Shown here: in pieces, positions 26,395 to 37,100 of the stretch | Numbering within the stretch: the stretch's first letter is position 1 | How the letters are laid out: every line of letters begins with the position of its first letter | From: Gemmata sp. | GTDB taxonomy: Bacteria > Planctomycetota > Planctomycetia > Gemmatales > Gemmataceae | Reading direction: 5' to 3' | Assembly: GCA_025055115.1 (NCBI GenBank) | Contig: JANWYJ010000084.1 | Coordinates: 1 to 54,250 of the forward strand | DNA length: 54,250 bases | Program-made: the position numbers and the translations under genes | The notes under the pieces: generated by a model | The model's input: only the letters and a program-made list of their open reading frames with translations | What the model was told of the DNA's origin: nothing | The model's database searches: none

Positions 26395-27344
26395 ACGCTG
26401 CACGCCTTCTGGCCTATGCCCAACTTCTCCGCATCCCAAATGTGTTCACTGCCTTGGCCGATATTGCCCTGGGGGCGACTGTGGCCGCCGCCCTGCTCCC
26501 ATCACGGATCGAGCTGTGGTTGGCTTACTCGCTTCTCGGGCTGACATCCGGATCGCTGTATCTGGCCGGTATGGTGTGGAATGATGTTTTCGATTACGCA
26601 GAAGATAAGAAAACGCGACCATTCCGGCCGCTGCCCTCAGGGCGCATCCGGCGGCGAACTGCTATTGGTTTGGGCGTGATGCTGCTTGCGGTCGGGGTGG
26701 CCTTCGCCGCACTGGCAGGATGGGCTACGCAACCCGATTGGCACCATGAGCCGTTGGTGTTGGCCGTAGCAATTGTCGTTGCGGTGCTCATCTACGATGG
26801 CGGGATGAAACGAACCCCCGCCGGCCCCGTAGCGATGGCCGCTTGCCGCTTCCTGAATGTACTGTTGGGGTTGTCGCTGATTCCTGATGAAATGCTACCG
26901 ACCGAATTGCGTGTCTGGCTGGCGGCTGTAGTCGGCTTCTACATCCTCGGTGTGACGTGGTTCGCACGCACCGAGGAAGGACGAAGCCGCCCCCGGGATT
27001 TGGTCTTGGCTGCTGGAGTGATGGCCTTTGCCCTGCTGGTGGCTTTGTTACTGCGCGCCAAGCTCCACAATGCGGCCGAAACGCTACCGGCCTTAGCTGC
27101 AGCGGGGACATGGGCATTCCCCTATCTGTTGGTTTGTTGGGGGTTTCTGATCGGTATCCCGATCGCCGCCGCCATTCGCGAACCCTCGCCCCGACTCGTC
27201 CAAGCCGCGGTAAAACGCTGCGTTCTGGGCCTGATTGCCCTCGACGCCCTGCTGGCAACGATGTTTGTAGGTCTTTGGGGCCTGCTGATCCTTTTGTTGT
27301 TGCCTCCTGCTCTTGTGGTCGGAAAATGGGTGTACTCGACCTGA
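26391..27344 (+). CDS. UbiA family prenyltransferase-like membrane protein
   Basis: 317 aa, ATGA overlap with the DUF58 gene. It has about eight hydrophobic helices. The first Asp-rich motif is NDVFDYAEDKKTRPFRPLPSGRI (~65-87), as in UbiA enzymes (NDxxDxxxD and the following Pro-Ser-Gly); the second region is IYDGGMKRTPAGP (~127-139). These enzymes attach isoprenoid chains to aromatic or other acceptors. The first motif resembles EboC-type proteins rather than 4-hydroxybenzoate transferases, so the acceptor is open. It is the third gene of the moxR operon, with no obvious functional connection. Confidence 0.85.
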   Translation: MNAARLLAYAQLLRIPNVFTALADIALGATVAAALLPSRIELWLAYSLLGLTSGSLYLAGMVWNDVFDYAEDKKTRPFRPLPSGRIRRRTAIGLGVMLLAVGVAFAALAGWATQPDWHHEPLVLAVAIVVAVLIYDGGMKRTPAGPVAMAACRFLNVLLGLSLIPDEMLPTELRVWLAAVVGFYILGVTWFARTEEGRSRPRDLVLAAGVMAFALLVALLLRAKLHNAAETLPALAAAGTWAFPYLLVCWGFLIGIPIAAAIREPSPRLVQAAVKRCVLGLIALDALLATMFVGLWGLLILLLLPPALVVGKWVYST

Positions 27345-27403
27345 ACCGCGACGCCAGAGCTTATCGGTTCGGAGAGCAACACTGTCCTAGCACGGGTGCC
27401 ATC

Positions 27404-29119
27404 ATGACCCTCGACCGCCGACGTTTTCTCGCAACCGGAGGAGCCGCTGTGGCCGGAACACTGTTGCCCCCGTCACTCAATGCCGCCGAGGCCAATGCTG
27501 AGGCTGTGGCGTTCATCAAAAACCACGAGTCGCGGATTCGCCCCTTGGAGGTGCAAGTCAATCTCGCCTGGTGGAACGCCAACATCAGCGGTAAAGATGA
27601 GGACTTCCAAAAGAAAGAAGAAGCTCAAAATAAACTCGATGAAGCGCTCGCCGACGAGAAAGCCCAAGAGAAAATTCAGGCTCTGCATCAATTCTATCGC
27701 GATGGCAAAATTACCGACCCAACGGTCGCCCGGCAAATTCACCTCTTATTTCTGCAATATCAGGAAAAGCGCGGTGGACCGCTGCTGAAGAAAATCAACG
27801 CGAAAGCCAATGCTGTGGAGCAAGCTTTCAATGTCTTCCGCGCCAAAGTGGATGGGCAGGAAATCCCCGATAGCAAAGTCCGTAACATCTTGAAGGAGTC
27901 CACGGATTCTGAGCTGCGGCGTAAGGTTTGGGAAGCGAGTAAAGAAGTAGGGGCGAAAGTGGCCGCGGACTTGGGCGAGTTGGTCCGCTTGCGCAATGAG
28001 CACGCCGTGGCTTTGGGCTACAAGTCTTATCATCAGATGAGTTTGACTCTCAATGAACAAGAGAGCAAGGAACTCGACGAGTTATTCGATGAACTGGATG
28101 AACTGACGCGCGAACCCTATCAGCGGGCCAAAGCCGAAATTGACGCTCGCCTCGCCCGAAAATACGGTATCCCCGTTGCCGACTTGATGCCGTGGCACTA
28201 CCACGATCCCTTCTTTCAAGAGGCGCCCGCGATATTTGAAGCCAACCTCGACGCACCTTACCAAAAAGCCGACATCCTCCGACTTTGTAGCGACTTTTAC
28301 AAAGGTATCGGCCTACCGATCGACGACGTCATCGCCCGCAGCGATCTGTATGAGAAGAAGGGGAAGTCGCCACATGCGTTCTGTACCGACATCGACCGCG
28401 AAGGCGATGTGCGGGTGTTGGCCAATATCGTGCCCAATGAATATTGGATGGCCACCATGCTCCACGAATTGGGCCACGCGGTCTACACGTCCAAGAACAT
28501 TCCGCAAACGGTGCCTTATGTCCTTCGCGATGCGGCACACATCCTGACCACCGAAGGCGTGGCCATGCAGTTTGAACGCTTCAGTAAATCGCGAGCCTGG
28601 TTGGAGAAAATGGGAGTCCAAGTCGAGAATGCCAAGGCCTTCGATGAAGCCGCCGCCCGCAGCCAACGCCACCAACTCCTGATCTTCAGCCGCTGGTGCC
28701 AGGTCATGTGGCGCTTCGAGCGCGGCCTGTATGGGGGGCAGTGGGAAGGGGGCGATGGCCGGAAAACAGCCAACGAAGCTTGGTGGGACCTTGTCGAGAA
28801 GTACCAACTGCTCAAACGCCCCCGCGGCCGCAATGCCCCGGATTACGCCAGCAAAATCCACATCTGTAGCGCTCCCGTCTATTACCATAACTACTTGATG
28901 GGGCAACTCTTTGCGTCGCAGGTTCATCATGCGCTGGCCAAGGAGGTGTACAAAGCCGATCCCGCAACGGTCCTCTACATTGGCGAGAAGAAAGTGGGTG
29001 AATTTATGCGGAAGAGGGTCTTCGAACCGGGACGGACGATGACCTGGCGCGAATTGACCCAACACGCCACCGGCGACAAACTCAACGCCCGTGCCTTCGC
29101 CCGCGACTTCCAAGGCTGA
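27404..29119 (+). CDS. Tat-exported M2-type zinc peptidyl-dipeptidase (ACE-like)
   Basis: 571 aa from ATG 27404. A Tat signal is at the N-terminus (DRRRFLATGGAAVAGTLLP). The gluzincin site is MLHELGHAVYTS (HELGH, residues 354-358) with the third zinc ligand Glu384 in TTEGVAMQF. The N-terminal half is helical and the body has FCTDIDREGDVRVLANI and DLMPWHYHDPFFQEAP, as in peptidase family M2. Such enzymes remove dipeptides from the C-terminus of peptides in the periplasm or outside. The gap to the UbiA gene is 59 bp. A strong terminator-like hairpin lies ~220 bp downstream. Confidence 0.88.
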   Translation: MTLDRRRFLATGGAAVAGTLLPPSLNAAEANAEAVAFIKNHESRIRPLEVQVNLAWWNANISGKDEDFQKKEEAQNKLDEALADEKAQEKIQALHQFYRDGKITDPTVARQIHLLFLQYQEKRGGPLLKKINAKANAVEQAFNVFRAKVDGQEIPDSKVRNILKESTDSELRRKVWEASKEVGAKVAADLGELVRLRNEHAVALGYKSYHQMSLTLNEQESKELDELFDELDELTREPYQRAKAEIDARLARKYGIPVADLMPWHYHDPFFQEAPAIFEANLDAPYQKADILRLCSDFYKGIGLPIDDVIARSDLYEKKGKSPHAFCTDIDREGDVRVLANIVPNEYWMATMLHELGHAVYTSKNIPQTVPYVLRDAAHILTTEGVAMQFERFSKSRAWLEKMGVQVENAKAFDEAAARSQRHQLLIFSRWCQVMWRFERGLYGGQWEGGDGRKTANEAWWDLVEKYQLLKRPRGRNAPDYASKIHICSAPVYYHNYLMGQLFASQVHHALAKEVYKADPATVLYIGEKKVGEFMRKRVFEPGRTMTWRELTQHATGDKLNARAFARDFQG

Positions 29120-29461
29120 GCTGGCTCGCCGCAGAAATGACGCCGCCTTCGCCCAACGAGCCGGTTTCTCGGCTACGTCCAAGACGGTGCCGTTCCATCA
29201 CATATCCAACACGCGGATTGCCCGCAGGGAATGGAGGGTTTCTCGGCTACGTCCAAGACGTTGCCGTTCCACTAGCCTGTTGTTGCGGTTCCATCAGCCT
29301 CTTATCCTCGCCTAAATTGTGAAGCTCCCCTTGACCGTGTGGGCCGTCCCGTCGCGGGGTGGACCTTTTTTCTTTGTATTTGATAATTTGTTCAGTTAAT
29401 TATTACTGCGCAGATGATAATTCATCCCAGGCCCACTCACATGAATGACAAGGAGTCTGGA
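29120..29461. repeat. 342-bp gap: 35-bp direct repeat pair, terminator hairpin and AT-rich upstream region
   Basis: 29163-29197 and 29237-29271 are 35 bp with one mismatch; a 15-bp piece of the same unit recurs at 29282-29296. After them comes a terminator-like hairpin (29342-29371) and then an AT-rich stretch (29366-29425) that could hold the promoter of the DUF1264 gene. No gene is seen. Confidence 0.85.
29342..29371 (+). terminator. Rho-independent terminator-like hairpin
   Basis: Left arm 29342-29351 (GGCCGTCCCG) pairs with right arm 29355-29365 (CGGGGTGGACC) over ten pairs, with two G-T wobbles and one bulged A, around a 3-base loop. Six T residues follow at once. It would end transcription coming from the M2 peptidase operon before the DUF1264 gene. 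Confidence 0.6.
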
Positions 29462-30172
29462 ATGAATCGGCGCGAACTATTGGGAACGTTGGGCGTACTG
29501 GGCACAGCTTCGCTCAGCCAAGCTCGCCATCCGGCCCCGCGGGCTGCCCATGCTGCCAAAGACGGCCCGATGTCGGCACCACATTTCCACTTTTGCGGCA
29601 TCCACATGGCCAAGAAAGACCCCAAGGTGCAATTCATTACCCAACACTACTGCGCGGCTCATACCGGCGGTCCGGATGGCGATGTGTTCCAATGCACGCT
29701 TTACGACGGCACGGGCAAGAACGCCAAACTGATTGGTATCGAATATCTCATTACCGATGCCGCCTATCGCAAACTCCCCGACGAGGAGAAGAAATACTGG
29801 CATGCCCACACCTATGAAGTTCTCGGCGGCGGGCTGATTGCTCCATCGATGACGCTGGAAGAGGAAATGAAGTTCATGAAGCTAGTCCTGACATTGTGGG
29901 GCAAGGCGTGGCACACCTGGCCCGACCCGACCACATCGGTTCCGTTAGGAGAACCGTTATTAATCTGGTCGTTGATGGGCGATGGTCAAGTCGATGAAAA
30001 GCTTCAAGCCCAACGAGATAAAGAGTTTAAGGTCGATACGGCTCAGATTCGCCAACAGCGGGAAAAGGCCTTCGGCCTTCGCGCCCCTAATGTCTCAGTG
30101 CCGAAAGACCTCAATACGATCGGTCGGATGTGGACGGATACCGGGGACGATCAGCCAACGCCCCTCAAGTGA
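29462..30172 (+). CDS. DUF1264 domain-containing exported protein
   Basis: 236 aa from ATG 29462, with AAGGAG upstream; earlier in-frame ATGs lack an SD. The N-terminus (MNRRELLGTLGVLGTASLSQ) resembles a Tat or Sec signal. The mature domain has FHFCGIHMAKKDPKVQFITQHYCAAH and DGDVFQCTLYDGTGKNAKLIGIEYLI, then EEKKYWHAHTYEV, the pattern of DUF1264 (OBAP-like) proteins. The conserved His and Cys could bind a metal. Function is unknown; plant relatives are oil-body-associated. It probably forms its own transcription unit. Confidence 0.85.
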   Translation: MNRRELLGTLGVLGTASLSQARHPAPRAAHAAKDGPMSAPHFHFCGIHMAKKDPKVQFITQHYCAAHTGGPDGDVFQCTLYDGTGKNAKLIGIEYLITDAAYRKLPDEEKKYWHAHTYEVLGGGLIAPSMTLEEEMKFMKLVLTLWGKAWHTWPDPTTSVPLGEPLLIWSLMGDGQVDEKLQAQRDKEFKVDTAQIRQQREKAFGLRAPNVSVPKDLNTIGRMWTDTGDDQPTPLK

Positions 30173-30303
30173 GATGCTAAGAGTTGTCTGGTCATAGCTG
30201 GGTGAGAGACGGTTTGAAAACCCGACACAAGCCGAACGATAAGCCGTATTCGGCAACTATCCCGGTGTTTGCAAACGTTTTCGCACGATTGAGTGACGGG
30301 ACC

Positions 30304-30346
30304 GTGTCTGAATGGAAGGGAAGACTGTGTCTGAATGGAAGGGAAG
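30304..30346. repeat. 20-bp perfect direct repeat pair
   Basis: 30304-30323 and 30327-30346 are identical (GTGTCTGAATGGAAGGGAAG) with three bases between. They lie in the 279-bp convergent gap between the DUF1264 gene and the large minus-strand paralogue; nothing else is seen there. Confidence 0.9.
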
Positions 30347-30451
30347 GATTGATCACGTTCCCGGAAATCTGGGTGTGTTCGCGCCTGTGGTACCTTCGAT
30401 GGGGTCAAGGATGCAGTCCGCCACACGAGTACCGCAGGCGGGCGGAAGTTG

Positions 30452-33400
30452 TTACTTCAGGCCTCGTTCGGCCAGTTCAGCGGCCATGTCGCGGTGAATC
30501 CGGCGGCGGATGAGGAATTCATCCTCATCCAGCCAGGCTCGAACCGCCGGACTGAGGGCAAAATCTTCGGTCACGATGGCCCGCACCAGACTATCCACCA
30601 AGCGCAGCACTTGTAACGTGAAGTAACAATTGGTCGAGGAAGAGATCGCAAGACGATCTGGAAGCTGGAGCAGTTCTTCTAGGCGGCCTAAGGCCAGAGT
30701 GGGGGGGGCGAGGCCGAGTGTTTCTGCGTAAAGCAGCATCAACTCAGTATGTTGCCGGGGCGGCAGGGGTGGGGGTAGACGCAGTTGGTCACGAGCCATA
30801 TCAAGGATTCGCCAGCCGGCTTCCGTGTCGCCCGCGACGAACCACCCGGCCGCTAAGGCGATCCGTGGCCTTAGCGATGAATGGGTGGCATCATTGTTCC
30901 AGTGGCCGCGCTGGGGGTCCAAGGATTCCATCAACGAGGCGACCAAGGGAGTGCATGCGCCGCGGCGAGCCGCTCGGAACAGCCGCAGAGCCGCAGCTTC
31001 GATAGCCGGCGGTATCCCGCTGATCGAACATGCTCTGATCAGGTATTTAAATAGCGATTCGATTGAACGCGGTGTCGCCACATCACTGGCCATGGCCAGA
31101 AGCGACGATCGAATCATTACCGCCTGGGAGAGACGCTCAGTTTCGGTCCATCGGCCGGCTTGGAGCCACGTTTCGACCCACTCCAGCGCGACTGGTACAA
31201 GCGCCAGAAGTTCCTCAGTCATGCGGCAATCAAAATATGCCGCGGATTGAAGCAAGCTGTATACCACGCGCGGAACGGTGGCGGTTGTTGGTTCCCGGGT
31301 GGCGAGGGCGAGCAACGCGCGGCCTTCTTCAACAATGATGGCTGGATCGGTCTGTGCTGCAAACAGATGTAAGCGGTCGCCCAAGCGATCGGAGCCGAAG
31401 AATTCGCGCAGGTCGCGGCCACCGTAGGGCCGGACCACGCCGAGGGGTTGTAAAATCCGGGAGTGTTGCCGGAGGCGATCAATCGCATAGCGGGCAAACT
31501 CGGGCAAGTTGTCCCAGCGTTGTTGGAAGGGGGGGGGCCAGCCGGGTTTGGGCAAGGTGCCTTCATTGGCTTCTTGGATGCGCCACAGGAACAGATCGGC
31601 CAAAAATGCATGGGCGGCGGGGTCGACACGGGGGGCGACAACTAAGCTGAGGGCTTTGCGGGCCCACGCGGCCCAATCGCGGGCTAGTGTTCGCTCGCCA
31701 AGAACAGCCAAGCCCCAGGCGAGCATCAGTTGAGCATATTCGACGGTAGCTTTCGTTTCTGCGGCCAATCCCACGGCCTGCAATCCGCCTAGGCCGCGTG
31801 GACGTTCCACCCACTCGCGAATTGGCTTGCGCAGGTGTTTTAAGCGGTCACAGGCTTGCTTGAAGCGCTCGGGACTGGCCCGGCCATGAAACCGCAGAAA
31901 CGAAGGGGCGTCGAGGTCGAGGGCTGGTCCGCGGTCCTGGAGCCGGCGCAGGAGTCGATCGTACCACCGGGCCAGCCCGAGGGTGTCCCCATTGCCACCG
32001 CGGGTGATAGCCCAGCGGGCTAGCCAAGCGGCACGCACGGGAATGTCGTCGAGTTTCTGTTCCAACATCCCCACAATCCGCGGGAGCAGCCGGACCCACT
32101 CGGAGGGAACGGCTTGCTGGCCCATCCCACTGGCTATTGCTGCGACGACGCGACCGATCCCGGGGCGGCTGGGGGAACTGAGCCAGCGATCCCAACTGTC
32201 GCTATGGTCGACACCGGCTGCGCGGCACTCGGCGGCGGCCCATTGCTGTAACCACTCCTGGGGGGGAGGGGAACAATCCCAGATGGCGTTCATCCAGCAA
32301 AGAGCCGCATCGAGGGCTTGTCCGGTGGTGGTGTACAAAGTGGCGAGTTCAGCCCACCGGCGCGCCCGTTGTTGCGCAGGCAGTTGCGAAAAATCCTCCA
32401 GGATACGACCTTCCAACGCCTGGCGACGTAAGACCCAATCGTGTCCCAAGCGCAGGGCCTCGGTGGTGGCGAGGGGCCGGCCCGTTGGCGCGGCTTCTGT
32501 GTCGGAGGGAGTTTCTTCCGCCGGTGCGGGCTGTGCTGAAGCCTGGGAGGTTGGATGACCTGAGGGTCGCGCTGAGGTCGGTGGGAGAGATGATGCTCTC
32601 TTCCGCCGCATCCAACTGAGAATCCGCGCGCAAGATTGCGCAAACCAACCGTGCGCGCGAGCTTTCGTGGTGGTTCCGATGGTGGGTGGGGAGATCGTCG
32701 GGGTGGGTGGAAGAAGATCGATGGTCGTTTCTGTTTGCAGAGTAAAACGCTCGAAGTCCAACGCGCCAGAGCGTCCGTGATGGGGTATCCATGAGACAAG
32801 CGGTGGGATGGAGTGTTCGAGTTGCTGATCAAGCGGCTGGAAGGCGGCGACCGGCACGCGGTGCAGGGTGAAGCCCGCATCCGTCCGTTCCAGCCACAGG
32901 ATGTACCCTGGTGAATAGGACACGGCGCGGGCCAGTTGCTCGGCGCGAAGGTGTGGTCGCAGTTGAAAGCCGGATGGAACGTGCAGGGCGGGGAGGCGCG
33001 GATCCGAAAAGAACCCCATCGCCGCCGGTGGAAGTGCGGCAGTGTTATCCGCGGCGTTCGTAAGCCGGATCAGGATTCGCTGCTCGTCACCATTTTCGAT
33101 TCTGGCACAAGACAGCTTTCGAAGAAGGTGTTCGTTGGCATCTGAACAGAATTGGTCAAAGGCCGATCGTTGTTCGGGCGGAAAAACCCACAGCGTAGGT
33201 GGCGGCGTGGTCGCACAGGAAAGCAGTCGGGGATGGATCGTGATGGGTGGTAAGGGATCGTGGCGAGTTGGGATGGTTGGTTGGGGTCGGAGAGTGAGTT
33301 CATAGTGGACCGGTTGGGGAACAGGACCGGGGCGATGAACGACACCTTCAACCGGATGGCACAGCAATATCGTGCCAGTGGGAACTACCAGTTGTGTTGC

Positions 33401-33916
33401 CAGGGGATGAACCCAATCGCGTGCGACCCAGACACCCGGAAGTTGTTCGTAATAGCTGCGGATTTCTGGGAATTTGTGATCGAACGCCACCGAAGGGGCG
33501 GGGGGGGGCTGAACGGTGACCCAAGCATAGCCGTCATAGGGTTGGGTGAGGAACTGCCAGCCGATCAGAGGGCGGGGGCCGCGACACAGCCAGCGCAGCA
33601 GTGCGGTCATCTGGCGTTGCGGCAATTCATAGAGGATCGTTGGGGCGGATTCGGTTTTTTGGGGATACAACGGAACGATTTCGGCCCAGGAAGCAATCGT
33701 GGACGGAGTGGTGGCAGGTCGCAGCGCGGGGATAATCCCCCAACGGGCCAAACTCGCCAGGATTTCGCGCGACGGTAGTTCGGCCACCTCCAGCCAGACA
33801 CCACCGGCGGGGTGGTGCTCCACCCGCGTGGGAGCTTGGGTCAGTGCGGAGGGTACCAGCCCACTGGCGAGCACCAATCGCATGGTGTCCCGGGTCGGGA
33901 AGAAAAGTGCCGGCAT
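30452..33916 (-). CDS. Large protein of unknown function, paralogue of the next gene (FtsH cluster)
   Basis: 1154 aa. It is unmistakably related to the protein at 34172-37678. Both begin with FP..DT.R..L.SG.VP and end with a WL.EDE(F/Y)L.RRRIH.DM motif, and both have the order N-terminal beta-rich region (~1-430), low-complexity linker, then a long helical C-terminal region (~480-1154). Matching segments include WVARDWVHPLATQLVVP, LWVFPPEQRSAFDQFCSDANEHLLRKL, ALDAALCWMNAIWD and FARYAIDRLRQHSRILQPLG. The linker (about 425-475) is Ser/Pro/Ala-rich after a basic patch WMRRKRASS. No known catalytic motif or signal peptide is visible. It is the last gene of the minus-strand FtsH cluster; likely a scaffold or regulatory component. 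Confidence 0.85.
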   Translation of the reverse strand: MPALFFPTRDTMRLVLASGLVPSALTQAPTRVEHHPAGGVWLEVAELPSREILASLARWGIIPALRPATTPSTIASWAEIVPLYPQKTESAPTILYELPQRQMTALLRWLCRGPRPLIGWQFLTQPYDGYAWVTVQPPPAPSVAFDHKFPEIRSYYEQLPGVWVARDWVHPLATQLVVPTGTILLCHPVEGVVHRPGPVPQPVHYELTLRPQPTIPTRHDPLPPITIHPRLLSCATTPPPTLWVFPPEQRSAFDQFCSDANEHLLRKLSCARIENGDEQRILIRLTNAADNTAALPPAAMGFFSDPRLPALHVPSGFQLRPHLRAEQLARAVSYSPGYILWLERTDAGFTLHRVPVAAFQPLDQQLEHSIPPLVSWIPHHGRSGALDFERFTLQTETTIDLLPPTPTISPPTIGTTTKARAHGWFAQSCARILSWMRRKRASSLPPTSARPSGHPTSQASAQPAPAEETPSDTEAAPTGRPLATTEALRLGHDWVLRRQALEGRILEDFSQLPAQQRARRWAELATLYTTTGQALDAALCWMNAIWDCSPPPQEWLQQWAAAECRAAGVDHSDSWDRWLSSPSRPGIGRVVAAIASGMGQQAVPSEWVRLLPRIVGMLEQKLDDIPVRAAWLARWAITRGGNGDTLGLARWYDRLLRRLQDRGPALDLDAPSFLRFHGRASPERFKQACDRLKHLRKPIREWVERPRGLGGLQAVGLAAETKATVEYAQLMLAWGLAVLGERTLARDWAAWARKALSLVVAPRVDPAAHAFLADLFLWRIQEANEGTLPKPGWPPPFQQRWDNLPEFARYAIDRLRQHSRILQPLGVVRPYGGRDLREFFGSDRLGDRLHLFAAQTDPAIIVEEGRALLALATREPTTATVPRVVYSLLQSAAYFDCRMTEELLALVPVALEWVETWLQAGRWTETERLSQAVMIRSSLLAMASDVATPRSIESLFKYLIRACSISGIPPAIEAAALRLFRAARRGACTPLVASLMESLDPQRGHWNNDATHSSLRPRIALAAGWFVAGDTEAGWRILDMARDQLRLPPPLPPRQHTELMLLYAETLGLAPPTLALGRLEELLQLPDRLAISSSTNCYFTLQVLRLVDSLVRAIVTEDFALSPAVRAWLDEDEFLIRRRIHRDMAAELAERGLK

Positions 33917-33931
33917 GTCGCCAGTTTAGTA

Positions 33932-34106
33932 CGTGTTCGGATCCCTGGGCAACCAGGGGGCCAGCTCCAGCGCTTCGCGGCACTGACTCTCGACCACATC
34001 GGTTCGTGTTTGAACCCCCGGGCCACCAGAGGGCCAGCTTCCCCAGTGCCGGCCAGCTGTGGGTGTGAGAAGAAGTGATATGTCAGCTGTGGGCGTGAGA
34101 AGTGAT
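33932..34106. repeat. Two direct repeat pairs between the two giant paralogues
   Basis: 33932-33968 and 34005-34042 (about 37 bp, ~78 percent) share CGTGTT, GGGC.ACCAG and GGGCCAGCT. 34054-34079 and 34084-34106 are 26 and 23 bp, with one mismatch and a 3-bp indel (CAGCTGTGGG.GTGAGAAG). They take up most of the 255-bp gap. Confidence 0.82.
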
Positions 34107-34171
34107 GGACCATTGGCCCCTCATGCCCGGAGTCTACCGGGGGTGATTAGGGGGAGGGAAGCCCGTTGGCT

Positions 34172-37100
34172 TCAGAGTTGATGCGCCTCCAACGCACGTC
34201 GCATGTCGGCATGAATGCGGCGACGAACCAAATATTCATCTTCCTCCAACCATTTGCGTGCCGACAGGCCCGAAGCGGATTCTTCCCCGATCAGCACTTG
34301 AATGACATCCTCTACCAAGGCAAGATGCAAGCGGGAATAATGTTGGGCGGTGGTGAAGGTGTTGGGGATTTTTCGGGGGTCCATCCGTTGGAATAGGTCC
34401 ATCAGCCAAGGTAACCCCATGTCGGGGGATGCTTGACCGATGGCCGACACATACGCTCGGGCCACGGCAGTGTAAAGTTGTGGCGGGAAAACCGCTGCCC
34501 GCTGATCGAGCAGTTGCTGGCGGGCCTCTTCTAGAATCGGCAGGGCCGGTTCACGAAGGCCGAAGTGCAACCACCCGCCCGCCAGGTTGAGGAGGGTTTG
34601 CAGGGCGGGTCCCCACTGCTCCGGTTTACCGCTGTAGCGTTGGCGTAGGGTGTCGAGGCTGGCGCCGCGGAGAACCTCATTTTGCAATTGCGTCAAGAAG
34701 CGGTCGAATTCATTGATCAGGCCAATCTTCTTGAGACTTCGCAGGCATTGACTCGCAACGATGTTGATCAACTTGAAGCGCAAGTCCTCAGGTTTGGCAT
34801 GAATGAGAGAGACAAATTCATCCACGAGCTGTTTGACAATCTCAACACGGTTGAAATGCCCCGCGTAGAGGAGGGCACGGCGTAGAAGTTCTCCCTGCTT
34901 GTCGAGCAGTTCGGTGGAGACCACCTTGGGGCCAAAGCCGACCGCCAACGCCGCGGGCACTCGCTCCAACAATTGCACTGTGAATTCTTCATTGATGCGA
35001 GCTGCCAGGGGCAATCCTTCACACAGAACGTGGAATCGGACCTCCTCGATGGGCTTGCCATGAACCCCGTCGGCGTAGAGTTTCCCGATACGTTCGGCGA
35101 GGTGGTGAGGCTGGCGGATATCTGCCAGCTCAGCCAGTTCCTTGGTGAGCGGATCGCTCCATTTGATCCAATTGGCGTAGGGATCGGGTTTCTCATGCGG
35201 CTCGAGAATCCACGACTCTTTGCGCATGCGGTCGATGCTGTATTTCGCGAGATCATAGGGATTATTCACAGGTCCGCGGCCATTTTTGCGACTCATCTGT
35301 TCCAAGTCATTGAGAATTTGTTGATCTAGGGGGCCGGCGTGGGGTTTTTCCGCGAGGGCTTGGTCGATGCGGAATTGGAAGGCCCGGAAGAGAAAATTGC
35401 GGACAATCGCCGTGATGATCGCGGGATCGTAGGGGTTGTCGCTGGTGGGGATTGGAATGACCATAGCGGCTTGGGCATCAGCGACCAATTTCCGCGCTTG
35501 CGTAGGCTCCCCCAGGCGGGCCAGAGCGAAGGCAAAAAAGAGGTCCACAAAGGGTTGGTTGGAAGCCAGCACGTCATTCCTCTGGGCGGTTGCCGAATTG
35601 TGGAGCCACTGACGAATGACGGCATGGAGTTTCATGGCCTCGTCGCGGATCATACGGCTGCGTCCGGAATCGCGCAATCCCGATTCGCGGAGAAAGTTAG
35701 GCAAGTCGCGTTCCGCCGTTAACCCTTGTGTCAGTAACTCTTCCAACAAACGATCGCGAATGCGAGCCAATCCCAACACATCCGAACCCGATAATTGCGC
35801 CAGGCGAAAACCTGCCAGCCACACGGCCCGGATCGGCAGGTACATCAGTTGCGATTCCAGGAACTGTTGTAGGGTGGGCAGTCGGGATTTTAGCCACGGA
35901 GGAATTGATCGTTGGGATGCGAGCCACAAAAACGCCGCGATCACCGCGCGGTTTTCATGGAGGCCGCGGATGGGCCGATGGAGGAGTTTGTCGAAATCTT
36001 CCGCGCGAATGGTTTCGCCGGCTTGCGGAAGTTCGCCGCGGACCCAGGCCCCGAGCCACTCGGGGGGCAGTGTGTCCATCGTCCACAGGGCGTTAAGCCA
36101 GGCAATCGCCGCGTCACGCGGTTCCTGGGCGCGGCTGTACGCCTCCGCCAACTGCGGCCAGAGGGCTTGGCGTTCGGGGGAATCCAATGGCCCGCTCAGA
36201 GCCAAGAATGCCTCCTCCAGCTCCTTGGCTTTTTGTTTCCATTCATTGGGACGGCGCAGCGGTTCCGGGGGCGGGAGGAAGTCCGCGGAATGACTTTCTT
36301 TGCCACCCTGAGAGACTGTTTTCGCGGATGTTTTCCCCGCAGCAGCAGCGCTTCTCGAGGCCTTCGACCCAACTTCACCGCGGGGGCTGTCTTTGCCACC
36401 CTTGTCGGGTTTGGGTTTGGGCTTGGGGCTGTCTTGGTCGGGGCAGACAAAGTGCTCGAAATCGAATTGGGTGGCTTGGATCCACGCTGTGAGCGGTTGT
36501 TGGTCACGGTCGATGACATACTCCACCCAGTCGGATAGGGAACGAAACGCAGCGTCAGGAATCGACTGAGGGGAAAAATGGCCGCCATCCGTCGGATAAA
36601 GCCAAACGATCTGATCCGGATCATCGGCGAGCAGTTTGCGAACACTATCGCGACGCAAGGTGGGGTGTAGTCGCGTTCCCAGAGGGAGAAAGAGATTGGG
36701 CAGTTTCCAGTACGGTTTGAAGGCCACTGCACGCTCAAGAGCCAAGGATGGTGGCGGGAGTTTGGAGGGCCGCACACGCACCACGGCGGTGGTTGTGCCG
36801 TGCGAGTCGGTCGCGATGGCAAACATCAGGCGCTGCAAGAGCCGTTCGTCGGCATCGCGGACCAGGGTATCCAACTGGTCGATGGCATTTTCGCGCACGA
36901 CCCACAGTTCGGGAGCATCCGTGGTTGTACTGGGGACTAACTTCACCGGAACAGTGATCGTCTGAGGATGAGCCACTTCGGACCACGTCACCGCCGCGGC
37001 GGGAAGCTGGAATTTCAAAACTTCGTAAACATCCTGGAATGGTCCATCGTCGAAATACCGCCATTCGTGGGGAGCACGAATGAGCAGAATCTGCTCGTCG